A stretch of 64,000 nucleotides of DNA from Spartobacteria bacterium (GCA_003134785.1 PLCN01000018.1:1-64000); one strand, 5' to 3'. Shown: positions 1 through 8,363, counted from the stretch's first letter. A program made the numbers and translations. Notes: generated by a model from the letters alone, not told the origin.

Positions 1-2
1 CG

Positions 3-230
3 AGTGAGAACACCTCGAGCGACAAGCGGCGCCAGGGAGCGATCACCAAATGCGGCAATGCGCACGCGCGCTGGCTGCTGGTGGAATGTGCCCAGCATTA
101 CGCTCCGCCACCGAAGGTCTCCAAAGAGTTAAGCCGGCGCCAGGAAGGCCAGTCGCGCGAGGTGCGGGCGATCAGCTGGCCATGCTCCCGCTTACTGTTA
201 TGCCGCGAAGGTCCCTCTTTTCGCCGGTGA
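3..230 (+). pseudogene. IS110-family transposase, C-terminal fragment
   Basis: The frame open from base 3 encodes the C-terminal part of an IS110/IS116/IS902 transposase (Transposase_20 region). The stretch GAITKCGNAHARWLL followed by KVSKELSRRQEG and REVRAISW is the usual family signature. The last 16 or so codons before the TGA at 228-230 drift from the family pattern, so the 3' end looks decayed. The 5' part lies outside the window, so whether the whole element is intact cannot be judged. No terminal repeats were recognised, which is normal for IS110. Confidence 0.75.
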
Positions 231-606
231 ACAGTTAGAGCGCTTGCGAGGAAATACTCCACCTAGTCGCAGGACTGAATCACCCCAACCGAGTCTGACC
301 GATTCGGGAGTGGGATTGTTGATATTTGGCCAGCACGTGGCTCTCTGCGGCGCCGCTTTTTATTTTATCGTAGCGGCTAGCGGATTTTTTTGGATCCGCC
401 TCATGCTAGCCCTGACCTAGGCTAGCAACGCACTTTTTTGCACGTTTGCGCACTGTGTCGGCTCTGAGACTCTCGGCCTGATTCTTGTCGTTTTGCTCGC
501 GAGTGAAGGATTGCGTCTGGTTCGGTGCCGTCGCGAACCACAGTGGATCGATTAGTATGTCTTCGCTCTCATTCTGTGTCTTTGCCTTCTCTCGAGGCAT
601 CTCAAT
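231..606. other. Gene-free stretch
   Basis: No convincing gene is seen between the transposase remnant and the membrane protein. There is a short hairpin-capable run at 380-399 (GCGGAT and ATCCGC arms around a T-rich loop) and several TAGC-containing palindromic scraps, but nothing that can be assigned. Confidence 0.4.
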
Positions 607-1635
607 TTGGGACTTATCTCGCTGCTTCCAGCCGCGTTTCTGTTTTCCTCGGCACAGAACCGCATGTCGCGCCTCTTTGCCTCCGGTAACAAGCAAAGGC
701 TCTGGCTGCGACGACTAGGAGGGAGAGACCTTCGGCACGCCGTGATCGCGATAGCTGTCGGGATCGCCTGTGTCGTGGTCGCAAATCTTGCGGTCCAAGG
801 CTTGGCCCGAAAAACCAAATTTCATCCCCACTCCAGGATCGGATTCGCTTTTCTCTGGCGGCTTCATTTTCTGAAGGACATGGCGCCCGAATCGCGCGGC
901 GCTCTGTTGCAGAAGGTGGCCGCCCGAACTCATTCGACGGACGTTCGCAAGCTCATCGCGTTGCTGGACCAAATGCACACCGAAGGAGTGGACCTGTGGA
1001 ATTGGGAGTCCTTCACGCAGAGGGCGATCCAAATATTTGGTGGCTCTCTCCATTGGGAAGAACTCGACCGCGCGCTCAATCAAATGGCCTTCACGTTCCT
1101 TCTGCCGCCGACGCCGGAACATTTGCACGCGGCCAGGACAGACTTTGTCGCCGCCTTGAAGATGCCTCCGACCGTGATTTCATCCTACCTCTTTGCCACC
1201 ACGGCCTATTACTTCGAGCACAAAGACCAGATGCCTGAGTGCGCGGAGCTGGCGACATTCCGAAACACTACGGCCGATCAGATACGACAGCTTCCCTCCC
1301 AGCACCTTTATTTTCAACTGTGGCGAAGCCTGAGCTACGACCAGGACTTGCTGATCTGGCTCATCATCCTGCTGACTTTCGTCGTCCTGGCGCACCGCAA
1401 AAAAGCGAGAATCAGCGGAATCTCCGCGTTCGGGGTCTCACTAACAGCCGTTGGGCTACTGATATTCGCAGCTACCTCCCTGCTCCATGACTACGAGCCG
1501 CGGTTTGCCTTAACGATGTGGCAGCTGCTTCTGCTTTCCTTCTTCATCTTCCTTGGAGGAACAGCCAACCTTCTCGCTAGGGTCGATCTAAAGCGGCGGC
1601 CTGGGTGGAGCCGGCCTGTCCTCAGGCCGCTGTAG
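607..1635 (+). CDS. Hypothetical multi-pass membrane protein
   Basis: The family is not recognised. Hydrophobic segments suggest one membrane helix near residues 45-65 and three near the C-terminus (about 250-268, 275-294 and 305-325). Between them is a roughly 180-residue soluble, probably extracytoplasmic, region. The frame opens at a TTG (607); an ATG at 664 gives a protein beginning MSRLFASGNK and is an equally plausible start, since neither has a clear ribosome binding site. The stop codon TAG sits in the first bases of a palindromic repeat (CTGTAGCC), so the natural C-terminus may have been altered by that repeat. Confidence 0.55.
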   Translation: MGLISLLPAAFLFSSAQNRMSRLFASGNKQRLWLRRLGGRDLRHAVIAIAVGIACVVVANLAVQGLARKTKFHPHSRIGFAFLWRLHFLKDMAPESRGALLQKVAARTHSTDVRKLIALLDQMHTEGVDLWNWESFTQRAIQIFGGSLHWEELDRALNQMAFTFLLPPTPEHLHAARTDFVAALKMPPTVISSYLFATTAYYFEHKDQMPECAELATFRNTTADQIRQLPSQHLYFQLWRSLSYDQDLLIWLIILLTFVVLAHRKKARISGISAFGVSLTAVGLLIFAATSLLHDYEPRFALTMWQLLLLSFFIFLGGTANLLARVDLKRRPGWSRPVLRPL

Positions 1636-1782
1636 CCGCCGCCCTGCCTGCCACGCCGAAGCAAAGCGAAGGAGGGTGGCTGGCGCGAGAGAAGATGTCA
1701 TCCCGCAGTAATTCCAGCGCTTCGCACGCGCCGCTGCCGAAGCGCTCCGACGCGCAGGAGGCAGCGAAGCGGCTATAGGGCA
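1629..1782. repeat. Palindromic intergenic repeat (GTAGCCGCCGCCCTGCC type)
   Basis: A composite element that begins CTGTAGCCGCCGCCCTGCC and ends GCGAAGCGGCTATAGGG. The same two ends occur at 23303-23411, and related pieces at 31596-31679 and 36116-36238. It overlaps the end of the upstream reading frame. Confidence 0.7.
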
Positions 1783-1811
1783 GCCTTTGTTGCGCAACTC
1801 TTGTTGAGTTC

Positions 1812-1893
1812 GAAACAGTCCGCCGGGCAGCGTTACTACCCCGGAAACGTTCGAGGCTGCCGAAAGCTGGGTTAAGCCCCGGCGGACTGTTTC
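1812..1893. repeat. Long perfect inverted repeat after the serine hydrolase
   Basis: Arms GAAACAGTCCGCCGGG (1812-1827) and its exact complement (1878-1893) enclose about 50 nt that holds a second, smaller stem (GGCAGC and GCTGCC). It begins 9 nt beyond the stop codon of the minus-strand hydrolase. No T-run follows on either strand, so it is not a standard terminator. It could be a structured 3' end or another mobile palindrome. Confidence 0.6.
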
Positions 1894-1901
1894 TCGGAGA
1901 G

Positions 1902-3020
1902 TTATTCCACCGGAATCCGCTGCCGGATTCCCATGATCACCGGCATCATCGCGGGCGGATCGGCATTCATGAGCATGACGCTGGTATAACCCAGCTCGGG
2001 ATACATCTCGAAGTTCGCCGCGATGCCGCCCGATCCACCGTTATGTCCTACGATATGTTTCGCCCCGAAGGTCTTGTCGCCAAAGCCGTAGCCATAGCGG
2101 CCGATCGGTCCACCTGCGTCTACTTTGCCCGTGGTAACAAGCTTGGTGTATTCCTCATTGAGTAGCTTGTAGCTCCGCAGCGCCATGTGGAACTTGACCA
2201 GATCCTCCACGGTCGAATAACCGCCACCGGCTGGCCCGCCCCTCACCTCGCGCATGCTCGTGTTATCCCGAGCTTCTTCCAACGGCTTGCCGTCAGGTCC
2301 CATCCTCGTATAACCGATGGCCAGATTCGGGATTTCTTTTCCCGGCTCGTAGAAACCGGTATCGGTCATGCCGGCCGGCTTGTAGACGTGCTCCACGACG
2401 TAGCTGTAATAATCCTGGCCCGAGACCTTCTCGATAATAGCGCCCAGGACCACGTAGCCTGAGTTGCTATATTGGAATTTCTCACCCGGCGTAAAGGAGA
2501 GAGGATCGTTGACAAAAAGCGGAAGATGCGCGGCCACCGTCAGCAGCTTCTCGCGCTGCGCCAGGAATTTCTCGTTCCAGTATAAGCCCATGCCGGAAGT
2601 GTGCGTGAGCAACTGATGAATCGTTACCTTGCCGGCTACCTCCTTGTTCGGATAATCAGGCAGATGCTTGCTGATGGTATCGGTAAAGGATAGGCGGCCT
2701 GCCTGCGCTAACTGCGCAATAGCCACGGCGGTAAACATCTTGTTCATCGATCCAAGGTTGAACTTCGTGCTTAGCATGATCGGAGCGCCGGTAGCTTTGT
2801 TGGCGATGCCAGCTGCTTTACTTGCGACAGTGACTCCGTCTTTGGCTACAAGGACCGCGCCAGAGAGCTTGTTTTCGGCCACGAGAGAGCTGAGATAGGT
2901 ATCCAGCTCCCTGGCCACGCTCGACTCAGGCTTGGCTGCGCTCTCAGCCAGAGCGCCCTGAGAGGTCACGAATAGAGTGGCGAGCATACTCACGACCGCT
3001 CCCGCTAAGGCGCCCTTCAT
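1902..3020 (-). CDS. Secreted serine hydrolase, beta-lactamase/class C-like
   Basis: A penicillin-binding-protein-like serine hydrolase (Pfam Beta-lactamase, PF00144) of 372 residues. Residues 1-26 form a signal peptide. The three active-site elements are in order: SMNK at 91-94 (SxxK nucleophile), YSN at 184-186 (YxN), and HNG at 326-328 in place of KTG. The usual LLTHTSG block is at 137-143. HxG is typical of esterase and peptidase members rather than true beta-lactamases, so the substrate is probably a peptide, ester or cell-wall compound rather than an antibiotic. It acts in the periplasm. It is probably monocistronic, because the next minus-strand gene upstream is the PDZ protein with its own sigma/anti-sigma operon. 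Confidence 0.88.
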   Translation of the reverse strand: MKGALAGAVVSMLATLFVTSQGALAESAAKPESSVARELDTYLSSLVAENKLSGAVLVAKDGVTVASKAAGIANKATGAPIMLSTKFNLGSMNKMFTAVAIAQLAQAGRLSFTDTISKHLPDYPNKEVAGKVTIHQLLTHTSGMGLYWNEKFLAQREKLLTVAAHLPLFVNDPLSFTPGEKFQYSNSGYVVLGAIIEKVSGQDYYSYVVEHVYKPAGMTDTGFYEPGKEIPNLAIGYTRMGPDGKPLEEARDNTSMREVRGGPAGGGYSTVEDLVKFHMALRSYKLLNEEYTKLVTTGKVDAGGPIGRYGYGFGDKTFGAKHIVGHNGGSGGIAANFEMYPELGYTSVMLMNADPPAMMPVIMGIRQRIPVE

Positions 3021-3051
3021 GAGTCGTGCTTTCTGCTAATCCCAGACGGCG

Positions 3052-4257
3052 TTAGATCGAGACCACGTTCAGCATGCGGAAGGACCGCGGGAATGCTTGC
3101 AGCGATATCTGCTGCATCGTCGCTTCCGCGGGTTCGCTGCTATCCTCGTCGTCTGCATCGTTGTCCGCATCCTCGTCGTTGCCGTTATCGTTGTCATTCG
3201 TGGCTACGTCTTCATCATCATCGGACGCGGTGGAAATAACTCCCGGAAGATCTTTTTGCTCTACCTTTTCGTAACGCTGGCGCACATCCGCCGGCACCTT
3301 GTCCAAGTCCTCCTTCGAGTCGACCGGGCCACTGAAGAGCAGACGGCCCTGCGGATCTTTTGCCGTCAACATTTTCTTGCCGTTCATCTTCTCGATTTTC
3401 ATCTCACCGTGCGGGTCAGTCATCGTGATTACCGCTTTCCCGAGGTCAATCGTGGTCGACTTCACCGCGCCGTTATCCGTGGTAAAGACATGGAACTGCC
3501 GGGCGGCGCGCCGCGCTTCTTCGGCCGCGCGCAACGCTTCCCGCCGCGCCTCTCCGCTCTCCCGTAACGCCTCGCGCCGCGCTTCCGTGCTCGCACGCAT
3601 GGCTTCACGGCGAGCGTCCCGCACCGCATCACGCACCGCCGGCCCAATATCCTTCAGGTCCTTCAAGTCTTTCAGATCGCTTAAGCTGCTCAAGCTACTC
3701 ATGTCTCCAAAGTCGAAATTGAAGCCAAAATCCTTGTCATGATGGTGCCGATCCCTTTCCGAATCTGGGCCAAAGAAGTTGTTGCGCGATGGCACTTCTT
3801 TCTTGCCCAGCTTCACCGTGATCTTCGACTCCGCGCCTTTGCGCAGAACCGTGAGAGTGACACTGGTTCCTTCAGGGTAACTGCGCACGAGTTTCGCTAG
3901 TTGGTCCGGCTGCATCAGGATCTGGTCGTTAAACATCTTCAGGATGTCGCTCTGTTGGACGCCAGCCGCGGCGGCCGGACCGTCTGGCACCACGTAATCG
4001 ACCACCAGGCCGAAGCCTTTCGCGAGTCCGAGTTGCTCGCTCACTACGCGCGGCACTTCCGATGTTTCCACACCCAGGAAGGTCACCGGAATTTTCGGAC
4101 CCTTGTCACGGTCGCGATCCCGGTCCTTTGGAGGAACGGGTGGAATCGGCGCATTCGGCGGATTGGGTGGAGTTGGCGGCGCCGGCGGAGGCTGCGCGAA
4201 GCTAATGGCGGGTAGCAGACCTAAAGCTGCAATTACTGCGATGGTTTTTGTTTTCAT
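3052..4257 (-). CDS. Secreted PDZ-domain protein with acidic tail
   Basis: A 401-residue exported protein. The start MKTKTIAVIAALGLL at 4257 is chosen over an upstream in-frame ATG at 4368, because it begins a good signal peptide (1-21, cut after SFAQ) and the upstream codons lie in a GTGCTC repeat. A proline-rich stretch (23-43) is followed by a DRDRDRDK run and one PDZ domain (about 60-152). Next come a long helical run rich in EARREALR-type heptads (about 210-260) and a very acidic D/E/N tail. The lone PDZ domain has no protease domain, so it may be an adaptor or sensor. It is the last gene of the sigma/anti-sigma/PDZ unit and may be a target or part of the signalling path. Confidence 0.75.
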   Translation of the reverse strand: MKTKTIAVIAALGLLPAISFAQPPPAPPTPPNPPNAPIPPVPPKDRDRDRDKGPKIPVTFLGVETSEVPRVVSEQLGLAKGFGLVVDYVVPDGPAAAAGVQQSDILKMFNDQILMQPDQLAKLVRSYPEGTSVTLTVLRKGAESKITVKLGKKEVPSRNNFFGPDSERDRHHHDKDFGFNFDFGDMSSLSSLSDLKDLKDLKDIGPAVRDAVRDARREAMRASTEARREALRESGEARREALRAAEEARRAARQFHVFTTDNGAVKSTTIDLGKAVITMTDPHGEMKIEKMNGKKMLTAKDPQGRLLFSGPVDSKEDLDKVPADVRQRYEKVEQKDLPGVISTASDDDEDVATNDNDNGNDEDADNDADDEDSSEPAEATMQQISLQAFPRSFRMLNVVSI

Positions 4258-4287
4258 GTTTAGTTTGGTTTGGAATTCTCTCTTATT

Positions 4288-4349
4288 CGTAATCGTGCTC
4301 GTGCTCGTGCTCGTGCTCGGATGTCTTCGATCACGAGCAGGAGCAGGAA
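4288..4349. repeat. GTGCTC tandem repeat with inverted copy
   Basis: Four copies of CGTGCT head to tail, then a short spacer and an inverted CACGAGCAGGAGCAGGA arm. A related element is at 48835-48900. It lies just upstream of the PDZ gene start and inside the spacer to the anti-sigma gene. Confidence 0.65.
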
Positions 4350-4374
4350 GAATGAAGAAAATGTTCATGTTTCA

Positions 4375-4890
4375 TTACTGACCAGGAGCGGGAATAAAGG
4401 TTACTTCTTCAGTCGGATAGGAGACCCGAAGGGAAGTGCCCGTCTGCGGATTGTTCCAAGCCAGGGTCTCGCGCTTGTGCGAGCGGACCCGGCGCACCGG
4501 CTCGTCCGCGCCCTCGGCAAACTGCAATCCTTCGTCGTGGGTATCATAGACCACCTCGGTCACGCCGGCCGGCACGAAGCTGTCCTTCCCATCGGTTGGT
4601 GCTGTGGTAGGCGACGGTGATATCGCACCGAGACCTCGTCCCTTATCCGGCAGCTGATCGACATTGACGCGCGCCAGCAATAGGACAGCGGCGACCGCAG
4701 CGAGACCAAGTCCGAACGCCGACCAGTTCAGGCGAAAATTGCGGCGACGTTTTGGTAACACTCCAGCCGTAGCTGTCCTTCCTGAAACCTCGACCGAAAG
4801 GGATTGCTCCACCCGCGCCGCTAGTTCCGGCGAAGCGCCGCGCGGACGCAGCTTCTTCAATTCCGCTTCGAGTTCGGAGAAATCATTCAT
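4375..4890 (-). CDS. Probable anti-sigma factor, single-pass membrane protein
   Basis: A 171-residue protein. It has a charged cytoplasmic N-terminus, an arginine-rich KRRRNFRLNW segment at about 47-56, one membrane helix at about 57-73, and a periplasmic C-terminal region of about 95 residues. Its ATG overlaps the stop of the ECF sigma gene by 8 nt, so the two are translationally coupled. The architecture and position indicate an anti-sigma factor that holds the sigma factor at the membrane, but the N-terminal domain does not match a named anti-sigma family by eye. The PDZ protein gene follows about 120 nt downstream. Confidence 0.65.
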   Translation of the reverse strand: MNDFSELEAELKKLRPRGASPELAARVEQSLSVEVSGRTATAGVLPKRRRNFRLNWSAFGLGLAAVAAVLLLARVNVDQLPDKGRGLGAISPSPTTAPTDGKDSFVPAGVTEVVYDTHDEGLQFAEGADEPVRRVRSHKRETLAWNNPQTGTSLRVSYPTEEVTFIPAPGQ

Positions 4891-5377
4891 GGGCCACGAA
4901 ATTCTTCTTCAAGGCCGCCAGCGCGTAGCGATAACGCGACGCCGCGGTGTTTTGTGAAATCTCCAGCGCGCCGGCGATTTCCGCGAAAGTCAGCTCGTTC
5001 CAGATCTTCATTACCAGCACCTCGCGTTGCTCGACCGGCAGAAGATCGATGGCAGCAGCCAGCTCTCGTTGCGATCCATCGTCGAAATCAAATTGCGGCA
5101 GAGTGGATTGCTCCACTTCGAGAGCTGCGTTCGCTTCACGGCGCGCGCGGCGCGCATCACGCCGGAGAAGATCGAGCGCGACCGAGCGAACAGTCGCGTA
5201 GAGCAGCCCGCGATTTTCGATCGAATGCTCCTTGCGCCAGAAGCGAACGAACGCGTCCTGCACGATGTCCTCGGCATCCGCGCTGGTGCGGACGAACTGG
5301 CGGGCGAAGAGCACAAGCCCAGGTGCCAGTTCCGAGAAACAAACTTTCCAATCTTCATGAGTGACGACATTCTCCAT
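4883..5377 (-). CDS. ECF RNA polymerase sigma factor
   Basis: A 164-residue sigma-70 family protein of the extracytoplasmic-function class. Region 2 is at about residues 20-50 (FVRTSADAEDIVQDAFVRFW). Region 4 is at about 110-160 (LPVEQREVLVMKIW, then a helix-turn-helix LTFAEIAGALEISQNTAASR). It directs RNA polymerase to its own regulon. It heads the cluster with the coupled anti-sigma gene and the PDZ protein, a layout that suggests control by an envelope signal. Confidence 0.92.
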   Translation of the reverse strand: MENVVTHEDWKVCFSELAPGLVLFARQFVRTSADAEDIVQDAFVRFWRKEHSIENRGLLYATVRSVALDLLRRDARRARREANAALEVEQSTLPQFDFDDGSQRELAAAIDLLPVEQREVLVMKIWNELTFAEIAGALEISQNTAASRYRYALAALKKNFVAHE

Positions 5378-5450
5378 GACCTCTTTACGGTCTTTTAATA
5401 ACGAGACGCCGCCAACTGCGTATTTTGTCTAAAGCCGGTGGAAGATTTTC

Positions 5451-5543
5451 CTGTAGCGGCGGTCTATGACCGCCGAACGCGCGGCCAAATGACGTCGCCC
5501 GCTCTCGCAGCGTTCCCTTCGGCGGTCATAGACCGCCGCTACA
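5451..5543. repeat. Paired palindromic repeat, family A
   Basis: Two inverted copies of a unit CTGTAGCGGCGGTCTATGAC...: CTGTAGCGGCGGTCTATGAC at the left and its complement ending CCGCCGCTACA at the right, with a variable 40-nt middle. Each half is itself a palindrome (CGGCGGTCTATGACCGCCG). Other family A copies are at 19128, 23417, 27348, 28351, 33704 and 38680. Confidence 0.85.
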
Positions 5544-5702
5544 AAAGATGGCGATCGCCCCCACACCCATGCCAGCAAGCTAATCCTGAACGGAGACCGG
5601 TTTCCTTGCCAGCTTTGACCCATTCGACCATCCTCCTCATCGAATGCGGTGCCGCCCCATCCTCGTTAGGCCCCTGAAACTAGAAACATTGGCGATCATC
5701 GC

Positions 5703-6209
5703 ATGACACCCATCGTTGCGATCCAACTCATCCTTCTCGCCTATCACCAGGTCACCACCTGGTTTGATTTTTATCCCTTTAACGGCGTCCGAAACTATTC
5801 GAGAAAAGAGAAGCTGGCGGAAGCGTGCAGCACCGCCGTCTTGATGAGCCTGGCGCCAATCGGTTTCGCCTTTCGCATTAGAACTCTGATGGGCTTTGGG
5901 GTTGTTTACTACTTTGTCCTTTTTGCCGCCGAGTTGATCATCTGGTGGATTCCTTATTTCACAGTTCCGTCGGGCCGGTGGCGGGCGGTTTACAACCGCT
6001 TGCTTTCGCTGGCGACATCGAATTTCGAGACGGGTGATACGCTCACGTCCTGGACCGCCATTTACCAACGCCTGCACCGCGGCACGATTACTATGCTTCC
6101 CGAGCGGAGCGACCGGCCTGTTCCGAACCTTGAGCATACGATTTTGCATGCTTGGACGCTGGTGACCGCAATAGTCACGGTCGTAGCCTACCGCGGCATG
6201 TTGCGATAA
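5703..6209 (+). CDS. Hypothetical membrane protein
   Basis: A 168-residue protein of unknown family with about three to four hydrophobic helices (near residues 4-20, 45-60, 63-85 and 145-162). A conserved-looking WFDFYPFNGVRNYS block follows the first helix. It ends 9 nt before the DNA alkylation repair gene on the same strand, so the two are probably co-transcribed. No function can be assigned from sequence alone. Confidence 0.6.
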   Translation: MTPIVAIQLILLAYHQVTTWFDFYPFNGVRNYSRKEKLAEACSTAVLMSLAPIGFAFRIRTLMGFGVVYYFVLFAAELIIWWIPYFTVPSGRWRAVYNRLLSLATSNFETGDTLTSWTAIYQRLHRGTITMLPERSDRPVPNLEHTILHAWTLVTAIVTVVAYRGMLR

Positions 6210-6218
6210 AAGAATCTT

Positions 6219-6926
6219 ATGACCGCAAAAGAAATTCTGGCAGAGCTGAAGCCGCTCGGCAGCGACAGCTACAAGAAGGTGATGTCCAGTCATGGCGTGA
6301 AGGAGCCATTCTTCGGCGTCAAAGTCAGCGAGCTGCAAAAGATCCAGAAGCGCATCAAGAAAGATTACCAGCTTGCGCTCGACCTTTACGACACCGGTAA
6401 CTACGACGCGATGTATCTGGCAGGATTGATCGCCGACGATGCGCAGATGACGAAAAAGGATCTGCAACGCTGGATTGCGAATGCGACCCATGAGCCGCTC
6501 GCCAGTTCTACCGTCCCGTGGGTCGCAGCGGGCAGCCCGTATGGGTGGGAGTTGGCGCTGGAATGGATCGATTCGAAGAAGGCTCTCACCGCCGAAGCCG
6601 GCTGGGCGACGTTGCGGAGTCTCGTCTCCATCAAGGGCGACTCCGAACTCGATCTTGCGGAATTGAAACGGCTCCTGGAGCGGGTGCGGAAGAGCATTCA
6701 TCAAGCGCCGAACGACGTGCGCTCCTCAATGAACGGGTTTGTCATAGCGGTCGGTTCCTACGTGAAATCGCTGACGGACACTGCCATCCAGCTCGGCGAA
6801 AAGATCGGCCCAGTCACTGTGGACATGGGTAACACCGCGTGCCAGGTGCCCTTTGCGCCAGACTCCATCCGAAAGGTGCAGAAACGCGGCACCATCGGGA
6901 AGAAGCGCAAGACGGCGAAATGCTGA
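6219..6926 (+). CDS. DNA alkylation repair protein, AlkD-like
   Basis: A 235-residue HEAT-like alpha-helical protein of the DNA alkylation repair family (PF08713), related to AlkC/AlkD glycosylases that excise N3- and N7-alkylated bases. The N-terminus (LGSDSYKKVMSSHGVKEPFFGVKVSELQ) carries the family signature, and repeats such as YDAMYLAGLIADD and WVAAGSPYGWELALEWI follow. The lysine-rich C-terminus (KKRKTAKC) could contact DNA. A catalytic residue cannot be fixed by eye, so a non-enzymatic role is possible. It lies 9 nt behind a membrane protein gene on the same strand. Confidence 0.8.
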   Translation: MTAKEILAELKPLGSDSYKKVMSSHGVKEPFFGVKVSELQKIQKRIKKDYQLALDLYDTGNYDAMYLAGLIADDAQMTKKDLQRWIANATHEPLASSTVPWVAAGSPYGWELALEWIDSKKALTAEAGWATLRSLVSIKGDSELDLAELKRLLERVRKSIHQAPNDVRSSMNGFVIAVGSYVKSLTDTAIQLGEKIGPVTVDMGNTACQVPFAPDSIRKVQKRGTIGKKRKTAKC

Positions 6927-6960
6927 ACGCGGAAACCGGTTTCGGCCCGCTGATCTTTCG

Positions 6961-7098
6961 CTACCGGGGTGGGTCGAACTCGGAATGCTGTGCCCTTACC
7001 TGACCCGGGCTGTAGCCGTTGGAATCAGTTTGCTGTGCACAGCCAGACAGAAATGTGAGAAATGCGGCGGCAAACAGGCAGGTCGACAATAACTTCAT
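6961..7098 (-). CDS. Small lipoprotein, 45 residues
   Basis: A short reading frame with a strong ribosome binding site (CGAGGAG, 8 nt before ATG at 7096-7098). The product begins MKLLSTCLFAAAFLTFLSGC, an ideal lipoprotein signal with cleavage before Cys20. Only about 25 mature residues follow (AQQTDSNGYSPGQVRAQ then an acidic, proline-containing end). It is probably anchored in the outer or inner membrane. No family is recognised; tiny lipoproteins of this build are common in Verrucomicrobiota. It converges on the alkylation repair gene. Confidence 0.7.
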   Translation of the reverse strand: MKLLSTCLFAAAFLTFLSGCAQQTDSNGYSPGQVRAQHSEFDPPR

Positions 7099-7273
7099 AA
7101 GAATTCTCCTCGTTTAATTTCCTTCATTCTAAGCCCGGTCCGAAAGATTGCGACTGGTTTGGTCTCGAACGCTGGACGGTCTTTCCGGTTTCTCTTCCTG
7201 ATACGCCTGCGTCATCACTTCCGTAAGCGCTGGGTGCATCCTCCCGCGCGAGGCGATGTCCACCGTGTCCATC

Positions 7274-7390
7274 GAGTGCTGAAAAAATACCTTTCGGAAG
7301 CCCCCAGCCCATAACGCGCGGCGACCGTCAACTCATCGTCTCCAAGGCGTCGGCAACTGATTTCCGTTGAGAAGCCGGAAATCATTCACC
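7274..7390. repeat. Degenerate duplication, copy 1
   Basis: About 117 nt, starting AAAAAATACCTTTCGGAAGC and running to GAAATCATTCACC, recurs with many substitutions at 8414-8538 in the same orientation. The two copies bracket the toxin-antitoxin-like pair at 7427-7942. The content is non-coding by eye. Confidence 0.6.
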
Positions 7391-7426
7391 TCACTCTCCG
7401 GCGCGTCTGACCGACTCACGCGCTGC

Positions 7427-7684
7427 TCAGACGCTCGCGATGGCGAGCAGCGTGACCGTCGAATCGTCGAATGTGTAATAAAGCGCAACCTGCGCTGTGC
7501 CGACCGGAGCCATCGGCAGAAACCAAATGTCGTCGTCCACCGGCGAGCCTATTTTCGGGTCACGCGCCAGGATGAACTCAGCGCTTTCGACAAAAACGTC
7601 GGCCTCCCGCGCGTCTTCAATCAGCGCACACAATTGACGCTCAAATGAGCGCTCGCGGATGACTTGGCGCGGCAGTTCTGGCAC
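7427..7684 (-). CDS. Putative RelE/ParE-superfamily toxin
   Basis: An 85-residue basic-acidic protein with the length and pattern of RelE/ParE-fold toxins. It has an N-terminal helix pair (SFERQLCALIEDAREADVFVESAEFILARDP) and a C-terminal strand set (APVGTAQVALYYTFDDSTVTLLAIA) that would form the central sheet. It lies 42 nt downstream of a 71-residue gene on the same strand, an antitoxin-toxin order. The likely action is mRNA cleavage or gyrase poisoning, but no catalytic residue can be assigned. A stand-alone hypothetical protein is the alternative. Confidence 0.5.
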   Translation of the reverse strand: MPELPRQVIRERSFERQLCALIEDAREADVFVESAEFILARDPKIGSPVDDDIWFLPMAPVGTAQVALYYTFDDSTVTLLAIASV

Positions 7685-7726
7685 GACGCGTCCTTTCGAA
7701 GCAGGGGGAACCGGTCCTTGCGGATT

Positions 7727-7942
7727 TTAGACGGCAGCCTTAGAGCGCTTGCGCGTGAGCGGGACAAGCGTCTTGGCGAAGTGGCGTTCCGCGACAGTTG
7801 GTTCGCGGAAACCGATGAGCTTTACCCCGTGCGGGATTTTTTTGCCCTCCGCCTTCGCGTTCACGATTACTGCAGCAACACGCGCCTTTCGCTCTGCGGG
7901 CGTTCCAGAGTTTGTTTGAGGAGAATGTTTCACGTGATCCAT
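7727..7942 (-). CDS. Small hypothetical protein, possible antitoxin partner
   Basis: A 71-residue, lysine-rich protein (RKARVAAVIVNAKAEGKKIPHG, then VKLIGFREPTVAERHFAKTLVPL). No antitoxin DNA-binding fold is recognisable. It is proposed as the partner of the RelE/ParE-like gene only because of size, order and spacing (42 nt). Its start is supported by an ATG but not by a strong ribosome binding site. Confidence 0.4.
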   Translation of the reverse strand: MDHVKHSPQTNSGTPAERKARVAAVIVNAKAEGKKIPHGVKLIGFREPTVAERHFAKTLVPLTRKRSKAAV

Positions 7943-8154
7943 CGTAGCATCCGTTGAGCCCCGGGGTCAAACCTCTGCAGCACGCGTTCCGACGCTACCC
8001 AGCGTGGCAACACAGACTGCCCTACTCCTTTTTCCATTCCGCATTCCGCATTCCCCAATCCGCAATTACTTTCCGTTCCAGATTCCTGGGCAAAGAGCGT
8101 CGCGATGCCGATGGCGACCGTAGCCGCCAGCAGACTTATGAAATTCTTAGTCAT
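7930..8154 (-). pseudogene. Remnant of a secreted protein
   Basis: The frame opens MTKNFISLLAATVAIGIATL, a plausible signal peptide, with cleavage near LFAQ. It then runs into low-complexity intergenic sequence (a GCATTCCGCATTCC-type repeat) and ends inside the neighbouring gene. The signal peptide part may be all that remains of an exported protein gene. Confidence 0.25.
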
Positions 8155-8226
8155 CGAATTGCTTTTATACGGAGGTGGTTTCCCCGTGCCAAGCACGCAG
8201 TCGAGAATGCCGAAACGCCGAGAATT

Positions 8227-8363
8227 GTAGGGCGTCTGTGTCAGACGCCGCGAGGCGGAGGGATAGACAGGATTTACGGGATGAACAGGATTTGGGTGAG
8301 AACACCAGAAGCCTCTGCTCCGGTTCCTGAATCCAATTCAATCCCCGTTAATCCTGTCAAATC
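8227..8363. repeat. Two further palindromic repeat types
   Basis: First, a hairpin GGCGTCTG-TG-TCAGACGCC at 8231-8249. Second, an imperfect inverted pair: GACAGGATTTACGGGATGAA at 8266 onward and AATCCCCGTTAATCCTGTC at 8340-8358. Both types are intergenic and unrelated to family A. Confidence 0.6.

Noticed and set aside
1812-1893. Nested palindrome considered as an integron attC site
   Set aside because: The core-site consensus is not present in the correct paired positions and no integrase is nearby.
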